Below are positions 31,697 through 41,434 of a DNA stretch of 64,000 nucleotides, piece after piece. Source of the stretch: Clarkia xantiana subsp. parviflora (lineage: Eukaryota > Streptophyta > Magnoliopsida > Myrtales > Onagraceae); assembly GCA_036873135.1 (NCBI GenBank), contig JAPTYO010000008.1:33072761-33136760 (forward strand). Direction: 5' to 3'. Within the stretch, counting starts at the first letter, position 1. Each line of letters starts with the position of its first letter. The position numbers and the translations under genes were made by a program. The notes beneath the pieces are model-generated. The model was not told the DNA's origin. It worked only from the letters and a program-made list of their open reading frames with translations, and did not search any database.

Positions 31697-33253
31697 TCAA
31701 CCAATGGCCTAACCCTTGATTGACTCTATTTCAGGATGGTATGATACGCGCAATTTGAAACCGGGGTTTCTACCTTTCATCTGAGTGCCAGCTTACCCAT
31801 GGATGCGTGTCTTCGACTCTGCCCCCTGTCTTATGAGATAGAGGAGTTGTAAACGTTAGAGTAGCACGGACGTATGCCTAAGCATGCGTCCGTCTGAGGC
31901 GGGAGCAATAAATCTATTGTTGCTACCGGCGTATACTTAAAAAATGCATACTCTTACAAGGATGCAATACGAATGCAACTAAGTGACTTATGCTTCAAAT
32001 TCGTGCCGGGATTCTATCTTAGTGAAGAAAAATTTAATTTTGGCCAAAAATTTTTCTAAGTATAGAATGTTCAAGAATAAACCTAACTTGATAGTTTTTC
32101 TAAGTATGGAGATATACTTAGCCATAGTTGAAAGGGATAAAAATGATGGTTTTTCCTTGGCCCTTAGATCTCATTTAAAGATAGATGGAGGGTGGTGATT
32201 AAAACCCCTTAAAAAACCCTATCATCTTTTCAAAATAGAGGAGAGTTAGAAAAATACCTTAAGGAGTCACCATAGCCACCATCTTCCTTCTTCACTCACC
32301 CTTGGAGAGCAAGAAAAATTTGAGAGCACCCCCAAGGTAAGGGCCGGCCGAAATTTTCACCAAGGGGCAAAAATCCGGCCAGCAGCTCCGGCGGGAGGTG
32401 GTCACCAGCGCGGACGAAGGCAACTGGCGGACCAGCAGCTCGAGACGGCGGCTTGATTTCCGGCGGCTGACGGACGAGGGCGGCGCGGCACGAGCTTGGC
32501 CGGCGGAGGGCGGTGACCAATCGAGCAGCGGCGTCGGGAGGCTTCGACGGCGAGTTCTCCTCCGACGACGGCAACGTCAAGTCCGGCCAGAACTGTCGAC
32601 GGCGAGACCAGGGAGCTCCGGCGTGATCTGGGGTGGACTCCGGCGACGAGAGGACGGCTGGGAGCGATTCCGGCGACGACGGAATTGGGGCTCCGGCGAG
32701 GGGCTGATTCCGACCGACTTCGAAATTCGAATTCCGGACCCGTTTATCATATCGGGTCGGGTTTTCCGAAGGTCCGCTCTTTTCCTTTCCGTTACCGCGT
32801 AAAACGTTGATTTTTGAATTGTTGATATTTGATTGCCGATGCTTGATTGAATGTGGGATTGCCTTTGATAGCTGTGGATTTGGGGAAAAATGTTTGCCGG
32901 TTGTCCGGATATGGTTTCTTGTCCGATTGGGCTATCCCGGTCTTGAATTTGATGTCGTACCGCCGTTGGTGTGTTAATCTTTGTTGGAGGGTATAACGGT
33001 AATTTTTTCCAAAACCCGACCTTAGGCTCGGATAAAATTATTCAACTTGGTTGTCGTGGTGTCCTTGGCTCATGTTGACTATCTTTGCTGGGTGTCTTTG
33101 GATCTTTGATTGTTGTCGTTGGTCGGGTGTCGGAGTATTTCCGGTTCTTCGGAAATTTTTCTTGTCTTGATATTTGTCGTGTCGTGGCAGGTACTATATT
33201 CCTGGTGGTGTCCCCGCACACAGACTCTTCAGAGGCGTCGCATCCTCCGAAGG
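31697..33253 (+). promoter_or_regulatory. Promoter and leader region of the antisense gene
   Basis: This lies between the 3' LTR and the first coding exon of the plus-strand gene. A GC-rich stretch (32340-32760) resembles a transcribed 5' leader and is matched in style by 51290-51770. An AG acceptor followed by GTACTATATTCC near 33188 suggests an intron in the leader. The GC-rich open frames (32296-32802) show no domain. The start of transcription is not resolved. Confidence 0.4.
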
Positions 33254-35646
33254 ATGAGTGAGTTCCTTTTCTCTTCCTTTTCGGTCGCATTACTTCTTTT
33301 CCTATTGCTAGCTTAGTACCGTGACCTTCATTGGGGTGTTAGTCGAAATTTGATTCGAACTTTGGGATTTCCTGCTACCTTTGCCTTAGGTCTCGCTACT
33401 CTGTCAGAGAACCATCTCACTAGGTCCGATTACAATGAGCACGTTACCCTAGGAGATATCTGTCCCCTAGATGAGCCTCTGTATCCTTTTCTCCCCTCCT
33501 TGGGGAATACTCGCGAGACGGTGACGGAGCCTCCTATAGGGAAGGTCGCCGTGTACCCCTCCCAGATCCGGTTTGGGTTGAGGTTGCCTTACTGTGATGA
33601 CCTTATAGAGTTGAGCAGGTTCTTCAGGATTTCTCCTGTGAACCTTGCCCCCAGTGCCCTCCGTGTCTGGGTGGGCTTCCGGGTATTGTGCCATTGGTAC
33701 TCCTGGAAGTACTCCCTCGTTCTATTCCGATGCTTCTATCGGTTCCAGTACCAGACGAAGGTGGGGTTTGCGAGTTTCGTAACTCGCCATCCGACCTTCA
33801 AGGATCCCCGATTTGCTGATTTCGGGTTGAGTGGGATCGAGTGGGATACCTCCCTCCGTTTCGTGGCCCGGAGTGACAATTCGGCCAGTCACTGGGCTAA
33901 GCATTACTTCTTAATTACGGATCGATACGTCACTTGGTCGGTCTTGAATGAGGATCGGTCCGATGGTTGGCCTGCTTTCGGAGAGTTCTCTTCAGTTGAT
34001 TTAGAGACTATGAAGATCATTCACGAAAGCAACAGGACTCGGTCATACTGCCCCGTGTCCTTAGTGACTGAGACGGATCTTTACGAGGCCGGGATCAGTT
34101 TGACTCCTGACTCCGGGGGTTCGGTATGTCACTTGGTCTTTCCATCTTTATTTACCTTCTGCTCTTCCTTTGTAGGTTGGTTTCATGGAAAAACCTATAA
34201 CGTGCAGGGAGCCCCTGTTGATCTGAGCAAGAGGAAGGCTCCTTCTAGTTCCGCTCTGAAGAAATCCCCCTGCCTGGGAAGAAGGCTGGGGCCTCTGGTA
34301 TGCTTTCTCCTATTTGCTTCTTTATGGTATAACTTGTGTTTTCCTTATCTTGCTTTTCTTACATTGCTAGGGCGCTCCCCCTTGGTGACCGAGAGGGTCG
34401 TCTCCGTTGGCAGAGATTCTGGACCTTCCAAGTCCAAGCCGCGGAGATCTGATTCTGAGGCCGGGGCCTCGGCTGCTAAGAGAAAGAAGGCTGCGGATCC
34501 TGCTTCGCCTACTGCTCGTCCTCCGACCCTATCTCGTGATAAGGAGATGGTGGTCGAAGAGGTGCCTTCCCTGGCTGACAAAGGGAAGCGACCTGCTGGT
34601 GGTGGTTCCCCTGCCCCCCAGCCGAGCACGGTCCTCAGGTATGATCTCTACCTTGTTGCTGATCCTTCTATGTTTATATTTTCCTTTGACTTGCTTCGCT
34701 TGTGTAGGTGGGCCTCCGACTTTAAGTCGGAAGGATTTCGCACGTCTTACTGATGAAGATGTTATTGGGTCTGAGTGGACTCCTTTCGCTGGTCTGAAGG
34801 AGTTCCACCTCGATAGCACCTCCTCTTTGGGGACTCCTGAGGTTGGCGTCCGCGTACTCCGCGGCGCCATCCCTCCTGGCGATCGTGTTGCTTCGCCCAA
34901 GTCTCCTGGGGAGACTCGGCGCTTTGTTCAGGGTGTACTCTCTCGTTATGCGCCTGTGAGTTGTTCCTTGCTTTCTTCATTATACTTTCATATTGGTTGT
35001 CTTTCGGTTACTCACCCCTTGTTTTAATTGTTAGGGTATGTCTGACATGGTGAACATGTCATCACTTGTGCTCGAGTTATCTGACGAGAAGAAGACCCTT
35101 GAGGACAGCCAGGTCTCTCTCAAGGCGGAGGTCGCTACTGCTGCTGAGAAGGCGCGTTTATCTGATTTGAGGATGCAGGAGCTCCGGGACCAAGTGTCCT
35201 TGCTTGAGACTACTGTGGGCAGTTTACGCCGGGAGGCTGAGGTTGCAGCGTCACTCCACTCTGAGGAGTTGCGGAATTTGGAGGCTAAGTGCCGGGCAGA
35301 GGAGAGGACCGTCGCAGTGTCTGAGTACAAGGCTTCCTCTGCCTTCACTGCCGACTATAGCGCGCGTCTCACTAAGGAGATGAACCAGTTCGGTGAGTAT
35401 CTGGTTGATCACATTTTCCGCATTGATCCTCAGTTCCCAGTCAGTGACCTTGGTGACTTCGGGCCATACGCCACTGGCTACATGGCTGTTCTGAGGGGTC
35501 AGGCTGCTGTTGCAGACGAGCCTGCCCCTGCCCAGGTGGATGCTACACCCGTGGAGATTGGTACCTCAGACTCCTCCTCTTCATCCATATCTGCCGGTGG
35601 TTCAGCCTCAGGGGGTGAGGGTGACTCTCCTGAAGGTTCTGATTGA
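33254..35646 (+). CDS. Antisense multi-exon gene, Transposase_28-like protein
   Basis: Predicted exons are 33254-33257 (ATGA), 33408-34123, 34176-34297, 34371-34638, 34708-34955 and 35035-35646; every intron is GT...AG with plant-like pyrimidine tracts. Exon 2 resembles the Pfam Transposase_28 ('putative gypsy type transposon') family found in plant elements ('YPSQIRFGLRLPYCDDLIELSRFF', shortened here to 'FGLRLPYCDD'). Exon 4 is basic ('AAKRKKAAD', a possible nuclear signal). Exon 6 is a coiled coil (about 35038-35400) with an acidic Ser-rich tail. Joins 1-2 and 5-6 are in phase. Joins 2-3, 3-4 and 4-5 each conflict by one base, and each conflict can be traced to a nearby G5, C5 or C6 run. 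The 52-nt second intron is short for a plant and may be retained. The gene's function is unknown. Confidence 0.6.
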
Positions 35647-36029
35647 TGTGTTTACATCATGTTATCTTTGTATATATGACTGCACTCCTTCTCCCCTTTA
35701 ATGGGTTGAGTGTCTTTTGAGATTGTGGTGGTGTTTGTTGTTACTTTCCTTTGCCGCATTGTGTTGTTGACTACGTGGTTCACTTGTCTTTACATTAATG
35801 CTTCTCATGCTTTTGTATGTATCCCTTTGGTTATGGACTCTTCTCTTGATGTGTTTCCTTTACTTATCCTTCTTTCGTGTTTTCCTTCATATCATACCTG
35901 CTATTTCATCAAGAAAAAACATTATGTGTTCTTCATATATCTTTACTTTAAGATTACTTTCTCATTGGATCTTTCGGAGCATGGTGTCATGATCTCTTCT
36001 GATACCCTTTAAATGGTATACATGGTACT

Positions 36030-36580
36030 GTTAGACCAAAGATACGCTCTTGGTGGGCGTCGAATCTGATCACGAGACAGGCTCTCGGAGGGCACTTAAC
36101 GTTTCGCAGGATAGGCTCCCGGAGGGCACAGGTTAAACCAAAGATACGCTCTTGGTTGGCATCGAAACTATTCGCGAGACAGGCTCTCGGAGGGCACTTA
36201 ACGTTTCACAGGATAGGCTCCCGGAGGGCGCAGGTTAGACCAAAGATACGCTCCTGGTTGGCGTCGAAGACTGTTCACGAGACAGGCTCTCGGAGGGCAC
36301 TTAACGTTTCACAGGATAGGCTCCCGGAGGGCGCAGGTTAGACCAAAGATACGCTCCTGGTTGGCGTCGAAGACTGTTCACGAGACAGGCTCTTGGAGGG
36401 CACTTAACGTTTCACAGGATAGGCTCCCGGAGGGCGCAGGTTAGACCAAAGATACGCTCCTGGTTGGCGTTGAAAACTGTTCACGAGACAGGCTCTCGGA
36501 GGGCGCTTAACGTTTCACAGGATAGGCTCCCGGAGGGCTCAGGTTAGACCAAAGATACGCTCCTGGTGGGCGTCGAAGCT
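36030..36580. repeat. 103-bp tandem repeat block
   Basis: 'GGTTA(G/A)ACCAAAGATACG' starts at 36131, 36233, 36336, 36439 and 36542, spacing 102 to 103 bp. Each unit also has 'GAGACAGGCTCTCGGAGGGC' and 'CAGGATAGGCTCCCGGAGGG'. It lies between the antisense gene and gag, the same relative position as the repeat blocks of gypsy element 1. No gene. Confidence 0.92.
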
Positions 36581-37075
36581 GGTAGTTTGAAATCTACCTC
36601 AAGATACGCTCTTGGGGGCGTCGAGTCTGGTAGTGTTTTTTCTACCTCAAGATACGCTCTTGGTGGCGTCGAATCTGGTAGGTTGCAAAGCTACCTCAAG
36701 ATACGCTCCTGGGGGCGTCGAAATTCGTAGTTTTTGGAAACCACTCTCAAGATACGCTCTTGGTGCGTCGAAGGTCGTAGTGTAATAACTACTCTCAAGA
36801 TACGCTCTTGGGGGCGTCGAATTTCGTAGTATGAACACTACTCTCAAGATACGCTCTTGGGGGCGTCGAAGGTCGTAGTTTTTGGAAACCACTCTCAAGA
36901 TACGCTCTTGGTGCGTCGAAGGTCGTAGTGTAATAACTACTCTCAAGATACGCTCTTGGGGGCGTCGAATTTCGTAGTATGAACACTACTCTCAAGATAC
37001 GCTCTTGGGGGCGTCGAGGGTCGTAGTATGGATACTGCTCTCAAGATACGCTATTGGGGGCGTCGAAACTGTTAT
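36581..37075. repeat. Second tandem repeat block, about 50-60 bp units
   Basis: About nine units of 'CTCAAGATACGCTCTTGGGGGCGTCGA', shared in part with the 103-bp unit, separated by variable 25-30 bp spacers such as 'TTCGTAGTATGAACACTA'. Minus-strand frames over it (for example 36647-36946) are repeat translations and not genes. Confidence 0.88.
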
Positions 37076-37333
37076 TGACTTGAAGTCATATCTGTGTAAG
37101 GATAACATCATGACTATATCATCACATTCATTGGAAAATGCCTTTGAAGGAAAACTTACTCTTTTAAGAGTGTTCATGTCTTCTGTACATTTGGGGTGCC
37201 TTGGGTGGGTCAAGACACCCTTTGGAGGAAAATATAGATAGTGGTAGAGTTGGAGGAACTTCGTGAGTTCTCCTTCTCAAAAGTTGTTTGAAAAACTTGG
37301 AAAGCTTGAACATGTAAAGTGCTAGATATGAAA
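37076..37333. other. Spacer between tandem repeats and gag
   Basis: About 260 bp of AT-rich DNA after the repeat block, in the 3' untranslated part of the minus-strand element. Nothing recognisable. Confidence 0.6.
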
Positions 37334-38959
37334 CTAAGGATATGGGGTGGTTACTTTGTCTGTTGCCACGTACTCCTTCAGACCTCCATTGTGAATCATT
37401 TCTTCCACTTCTATCTTCAGCACCATGCAGTTGTTGGTTTGATGCCCCCAGGTCCCATGGTACTCACACCATCCCTGTGCATCCCCTCCTAGGAAGGCCT
37501 TGCCCTCCTCCCTGCATGTTGGTAGCTCCTGCTTGAGGTGCTTGTGGAAGATTTCTTCTATGCTCACTGTAAGGGGTGTGAATGTGAAGTTGACACCTCC
37601 TCCCAGTGTATCAGTCTTTCCTCCCTCCCCCAGAACTTCATCCAGCTGCTTCATTTCATTTGCAAATACTTTTTCTAGCTTTTCCTTGAGCTCCCTCATC
37701 GTGCTCGTCATGATCATCTCATAGAGCCCTCCATAGGCCTCGAATGAGTTTGGATGCATGTTTCTAATAAATGCTCTGACGGTTTCTCCTCTTGTGATGT
37801 CCATGTTGGCACCATAATTGGAGAATCTCTGGAAATAGCTTGATATTGACTCCTGCGGCATTTGCTTGATATCATCGATGTGACGGAAGCCTCTTGAGAT
37901 GGAGTCACTTGTTCTTTTCCCCTCTTTGGTGTCTGGCTGCCAAGGTATGGCTGTCACCCTCACAGCCTTGCTTCTGTGTCTCCTCTTAGGCACTGTTTGA
38001 AAAAACTGCCTACTCAAACGGAGTACCACTCCATTCTTCATCTTTCCCTGCCTTTGCCTCCTTCTTCTCTTCTTTCTATCTTGGTTGGCTCCAACTATGA
38101 CCACAGCCACTGTGTCTGTCCCGTGTGATCCACGTCTCATGGAATTGACGTAGCATTGCCTTGCGGTGCGCTGATCACCCAGGACTTCTCCGACTCCATT
38201 CTCGGTAACGTACTTCAGCTTCTGGTGTACAGTGGATGGCACGATTTCATATGGGTTTATGGTTGTCCTTCCTAGGATCCCATTGTAGGCTCCTAGGCTT
38301 TCAACCACCACAAAGTTGACATTCACTTTCAGCTGTGTCCATCCTTGGCCCATGGTCACCGGCAGGGTTATCATTCCTAGGGGGTAGCTTGTTGCCCCTG
38401 AGAAGCCAACTAGAGGGAAGTTGACAGGTTTGATGTCTGCCTTGGTTTTCCCTATCTCTTCTAGGACTCTCAAGCTTAGGAGGTCAGCTGAGCTGCCCCC
38501 ATCCACCAAAATTCTCTTTACATCAAAATTATCAATGTCTATTGTGATAACTAGAGCATCGTCATGTGGGAAGACGATGTGGCTCTTGTCCTTCTCTGAG
38601 AATTCGATCTTGATTTCTTCTCCTTCTCTTGGCCTTTTTCTCCACCTCGGCGCTGAACCCAGCTTTGATGCGTAAACCTCTCTTGCATTAGCAGTTGGGC
38701 CACCTGACGCTACTCCCCCATGTATCATGTTTATGGTCCCTCTCTTGTTGGGTGGAGGATTGTAGTCTGCTTTGCCTTTGCCCTTGTCTCTGTGTGATGG
38801 CCCTAGCTGCATGTTGTTGCCTCCATGATCCACGAACTGCTTTAAGTCTCCCCTTTGGATGGCATTGTTGATACTTAGCTTTAGGCTGAAGCATTCGTTC
38901 GTGTCGTGCCCGTAAGCTTCATGGTTGTCGCACCATCTATCCTTGTGATTCCCCACCAT
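37334..38959 (-). CDS. gag-PR-gag': Zinc knuckle, protease and second gag half in one frame
   Basis: 541 codons in the same frame as the upstream gag, separated from it only by a TAG at 38971-38969. Residues 10-23 are the zinc knuckle CDNHEAYGHDTNEC belonging to the first gag. Residues about 75-290 are an aspartic protease (active site DGGSS at 153-157; 'GAYNGILGRTTINP'). The Arg/Lys-rich linker leads to a second gag C-terminal half: 'ESISSYFQRFSNYGANM', 'ETVRAFIRNMHP', and a second knuckle CEYHGTWGHQTNNC (about 498-511). Autonomous relatives have RT after protease; here gag sequence follows instead and the frame stops at 37334. The product could help package RNA but cannot copy it. Confidence 0.88.
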   Translation of the reverse strand: MVGNHKDRWCDNHEAYGHDTNECFSLKLSINNAIQRGDLKQFVDHGGNNMQLGPSHRDKGKGKADYNPPPNKRGTINMIHGGVASGGPTANAREVYASKLGSAPRWRKRPREGEEIKIEFSEKDKSHIVFPHDDALVITIDIDNFDVKRILVDGGSSADLLSLRVLEEIGKTKADIKPVNFPLVGFSGATSYPLGMITLPVTMGQGWTQLKVNVNFVVVESLGAYNGILGRTTINPYEIVPSTVHQKLKYVTENGVGEVLGDQRTARQCYVNSMRRGSHGTDTVAVVIVGANQDRKKRRRRQRQGKMKNGVVLRLSRQFFQTVPKRRHRSKAVRVTAIPWQPDTKEGKRTSDSISRGFRHIDDIKQMPQESISSYFQRFSNYGANMDITRGETVRAFIRNMHPNSFEAYGGLYEMIMTSTMRELKEKLEKVFANEMKQLDEVLGEGGKTDTLGGGVNFTFTPLTVSIEEIFHKHLKQELPTCREEGKAFLGGDAQGWCEYHGTWGHQTNNCMVLKIEVEEMIHNGGLKEYVATDKVTTPYP

Positions 38960-38968
38960 TGGGGCTCT

Positions 38969-40579
38969 CTACCTTGCAGGGGGTGACCAGAGCTTCTGGT
39001 TTCGCATCTCTTTGAGGACAGTAGCTGGAGTGGCGTTCAATGGGACGAACTTGATGACATTTATTTCTCTGGGCTTTAGTGGTTCGCCCATTTGGTTTCT
39101 TTGCTGGGGCGGACGCCATTCCTGCTGCCTTGTGTGCTGAGGTGCCTGGGGTGGCTTGCCTTTGTTCAGCTTTGCATTGTCTTCCTTGGCTGCTTGAATC
39201 TTGGCTTTCTTACTTGCCCTGTGCCTCTCCAGGTCTATATGAGTTTTGACTCTTCCTGCAAGCTCCTCTAAGGTGCTTGCTGGCTTCTTGGCCATCTTTT
39301 CTGCCAGTGTGGACCCGAAGCGGCCTAGGTTTCTGATAAAGGCTCGTATTATCTCACCCTCAGTGATGTCGCCTTGGATGTCTGCGATATTTTGATTGAA
39401 CCTAGTGTAGTAACTAGCCAGAGATTCATCATATTCTTGTTTCCCATCATCGATGGAGCCTGTGCCTTTGAGGAGTTTCCTCTCCCCTAGGTATCTCTGC
39501 AGGAACTTCGCCTTTAGCTGCTCCCATGAGTGGATGCTTTCAGAGGGTAAACTGAAGAACCAGTGTGAGGCCACCCCTGATAGGGTGTTTGGGAACAAGA
39601 GTGCCTTGTACCTTTCATCAGTGGTCCTCCCAAATAGGGAGGCCTCATGCTGTTGGATATGCTCTAGGGGGTCTCCCTTCCCATTGTACTTTGCAATTTG
39701 CACTGTGTGCAGGGAGTCTGGCACCCTGTTCATCTCCAGTTCCCTTGTGAAAGGGTGGTTCGTCTTGTCACTTAGACAATGCAAGTTGGTTTTCTTTGAC
39801 TCATTCATCTTCCGGGTTATCATCGCCTCTATTTCCTCCGGAGTGATCAATATCGGTGTTGGAGTGTAATTCCTCTGATAGCCTCCGTGGTTGTAGATAG
39901 GGCTTGCCGGGATCCCTTGTCCGTATTGATACGGGCTGTAGGTGTATCCTTGGTGTCCCTGCTGGGGTGCTTCATAGAATTCTTGCCTCCTTGGAGGTCT
40001 TGCTTGTCTGTCCTCCCCCTGTGGGGTGTAAGCCCTTGCGTTCTGCTGTTGCCTAGGAGGCACGAATTGTTGCCTTTCCTCTGGGGGTGGCTCCTGGTAG
40101 TATCTTCTTTGCTCCTCTCGCTGCCCTGCTCGAGGGTGCGAGTGGTGCCCTTCTGTTGGGATCTGTTCCTCTTCATGAGCTTCAGTGTGTGTCCCCTGGG
40201 TGTATGTCGGCCTTGCATATGTTGTGTGGGCGCGGTTGTCATATCTTTGGGCCGGCATCCCATACGGGTACCCTTGGGGTTGCGCCTCATAATAATACCC
40301 CTCAGGGGGTGCCGTGTGCTGGGACGGCACTCCCTGTTGTTCTCTTTCTCTCTGTGGCCTTCTTGCCCGAGGTGTGGAGGCTGTGGAGGACTCAGCCCCA
40401 GCTGGGCGTGAGGGTCCTCCCTCCTGGTTGTTCTGTTGAGGAGGCTGTGGTATTTCTTGTGGTTCTGGTTGCATTGGCTGCTTCCCAGGGTTAGGCTGCC
40501 TTCCTGGGGGTATAGGCTCTCTCCTTCTTCCATTGCCCCCTGGTGGGCGGTGGTGCCTAGACACCCTGCTGTTCGTCAT
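38969..40579 (-). CDS. gag: Gag capsid protein of the Tat-like element
   Basis: The ATG at 40579 (MTNSRVSRHHRPP) lies 52 bp inside the LTR. The first 230 residues are rich in Pro, Gln, Gly, Arg and Tyr and look disordered. A retrotransposon gag domain follows: 'IAKYNGKGDPLEHIQQ', 'ASHWFFSLPSESIHSW', 'FLQRYLGERKLL', 'DESLASYYTRFNQNIADI', 'EGEIIRAFIRNLG'. It is 536 residues to TAG 38971-38969; the zinc knuckle is just past that stop in the same frame. So a complete gag needs the stop to be read through, or else the stop is a recent mutation in this copy. Confidence 0.9.
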   Translation of the reverse strand: MTNSRVSRHHRPPGGNGRRREPIPPGRQPNPGKQPMQPEPQEIPQPPQQNNQEGGPSRPAGAESSTASTPRARRPQREREQQGVPSQHTAPPEGYYYEAQPQGYPYGMPAQRYDNRAHTTYARPTYTQGTHTEAHEEEQIPTEGHHSHPRAGQREEQRRYYQEPPPEERQQFVPPRQQQNARAYTPQGEDRQARPPRRQEFYEAPQQGHQGYTYSPYQYGQGIPASPIYNHGGYQRNYTPTPILITPEEIEAMITRKMNESKKTNLHCLSDKTNHPFTRELEMNRVPDSLHTVQIAKYNGKGDPLEHIQQHEASLFGRTTDERYKALLFPNTLSGVASHWFFSLPSESIHSWEQLKAKFLQRYLGERKLLKGTGSIDDGKQEYDESLASYYTRFNQNIADIQGDITEGEIIRAFIRNLGRFGSTLAEKMAKKPASTLEELAGRVKTHIDLERHRASKKAKIQAAKEDNAKLNKGKPPQAPQHTRQQEWRPPQQRNQMGEPLKPREINVIKFVPLNATPATVLKEMRNQKLWSPPAR

Positions 40580-40611
40580 TGCTCGTGTTATAGCCAGGCT
40601 TTCTGTCCGAA

Positions 40612-40630
40612 GCCCGCAGACGACGTCAAG
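40612..40630 (-). other. Primer-binding site region of the Tat-like element
   Basis: Minus strand CTTGACGTCGTCTGCGGGC starts at the LTR end. It resembles the gypsy PBS TTGGCGCCGTCTGTGGG with several substitutions. The primer tRNA cannot be named with confidence. Confidence 0.6.
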
Positions 40631-41434
40631 TGTTAGGTTCCGAGATCTGGGTCAAAGGATGATTGGCTCAAATCCCGTTCCTCACTGGAGACTTAGATGA
40701 TCTGATGTCTTCGGGTTGCTCTGCCTTGTCTTGTGTCCTTCCTTCCTTCCTCCCTTCCTGCAGAAGGGGCAGTACCAGACACAGAGAGGGGAGGGTGGTG
40801 CCTGGTGAACCCTCTCCGATGCCTAAGTCAGTATCGTTTTTAGAGAGATAAACTAGAGAGATGTCAGAGCAAAATAATCCAAATTGCCAAGATGATCCAA
40901 TGAGTTGTGAAGGTGGGGTATTTATAGGCAACGGTGTCATTAAGGTGGCTTAATGACATCGTTAACCTCTAAACACAATTAATTAACCTTTAAGCGCATA
41001 ATTAAGACCTTAGGATACGGAGAAGGTAGGCGACGTGAACCGAGTGTGGGTGTCCGAAAATGGCGCAGGGGCCCTTGGGGGAGGAGAAATCCGACCCCCA
41101 AGGGTAGGGGTTGGGTGAGGGCACCCAACCCCTCCTAGGGAGGATGGGGTTGGCCAACCCCATCCCTCCTAGGAGAGATCGGGTTGGTCCACCCGATCTC
41201 CCCTAGGAGAGATCGGGTTGGCTGACCCGATCTCTCCTAGGGGAGGTCGGGTGTGGCCACCCAACCTCACCTAGGTGAGTTTGCCTCGGCCGGACGAGCG
41301 CTCCGGCCTCGTCCGAGCCGTTGATGTTTTCGCGAAGTGTTTGGGTTTGAAGTTTCGATTTACAATCGGTAATGGGACGATAAAAATACAACGGTTTGGA
41401 AGTCAACGGGTTCAAATTGGGCGTATATCCATCA
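40631..41434 (-). repeat. 5' LTR of the Tat-like element
   Basis: 804 bp; TGATGGATATACGCCC...CCTAACA on the minus strand. It is the same as 30876-31684 apart from the palindrome-array difference. TSD ATCCC follows at 41435-41439. Confidence 0.93.

Larger units (their letters stand above)
30876..41434 (-). mobile_element. Young non-autonomous Tat-like LTR retrotransposon
   Basis: 10.56 kb with LTRs 30876-31684 and 40631-41434 and TSD ATCCC (30871-30875 and 41435-41439). Gag faces left from the right-hand LTR, so the element is on the minus strand. In its own order it carries gag, protease, a second gag half, two tandem-repeat blocks, and an antisense multi-exon gene (plus strand). I find no reverse transcriptase, RNase H or integrase anywhere. 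By eye the LTRs are identical except for two palindrome-unit losses, so the insertion is recent and must have used enzymes from another element. Confidence 0.93.

Noticed and set aside
32296..32802. GC-rich open frames on both strands
   Set aside because: No domain; better explained as the transcribed leader of the antisense gene.
33350..34753. A single-exon 467-codon gene
   Set aside because: The frame runs through three stretches with strong GT...AG intron signals and hydrophobic T-rich translation; the multi-exon model fits better.
39887..40533. Long frames opposite to or shifted from the Tat-like gag
   Set aside because: They overlap the well-supported minus-strand gag, and their composition mirrors its Pro/Gln-rich N-terminus.
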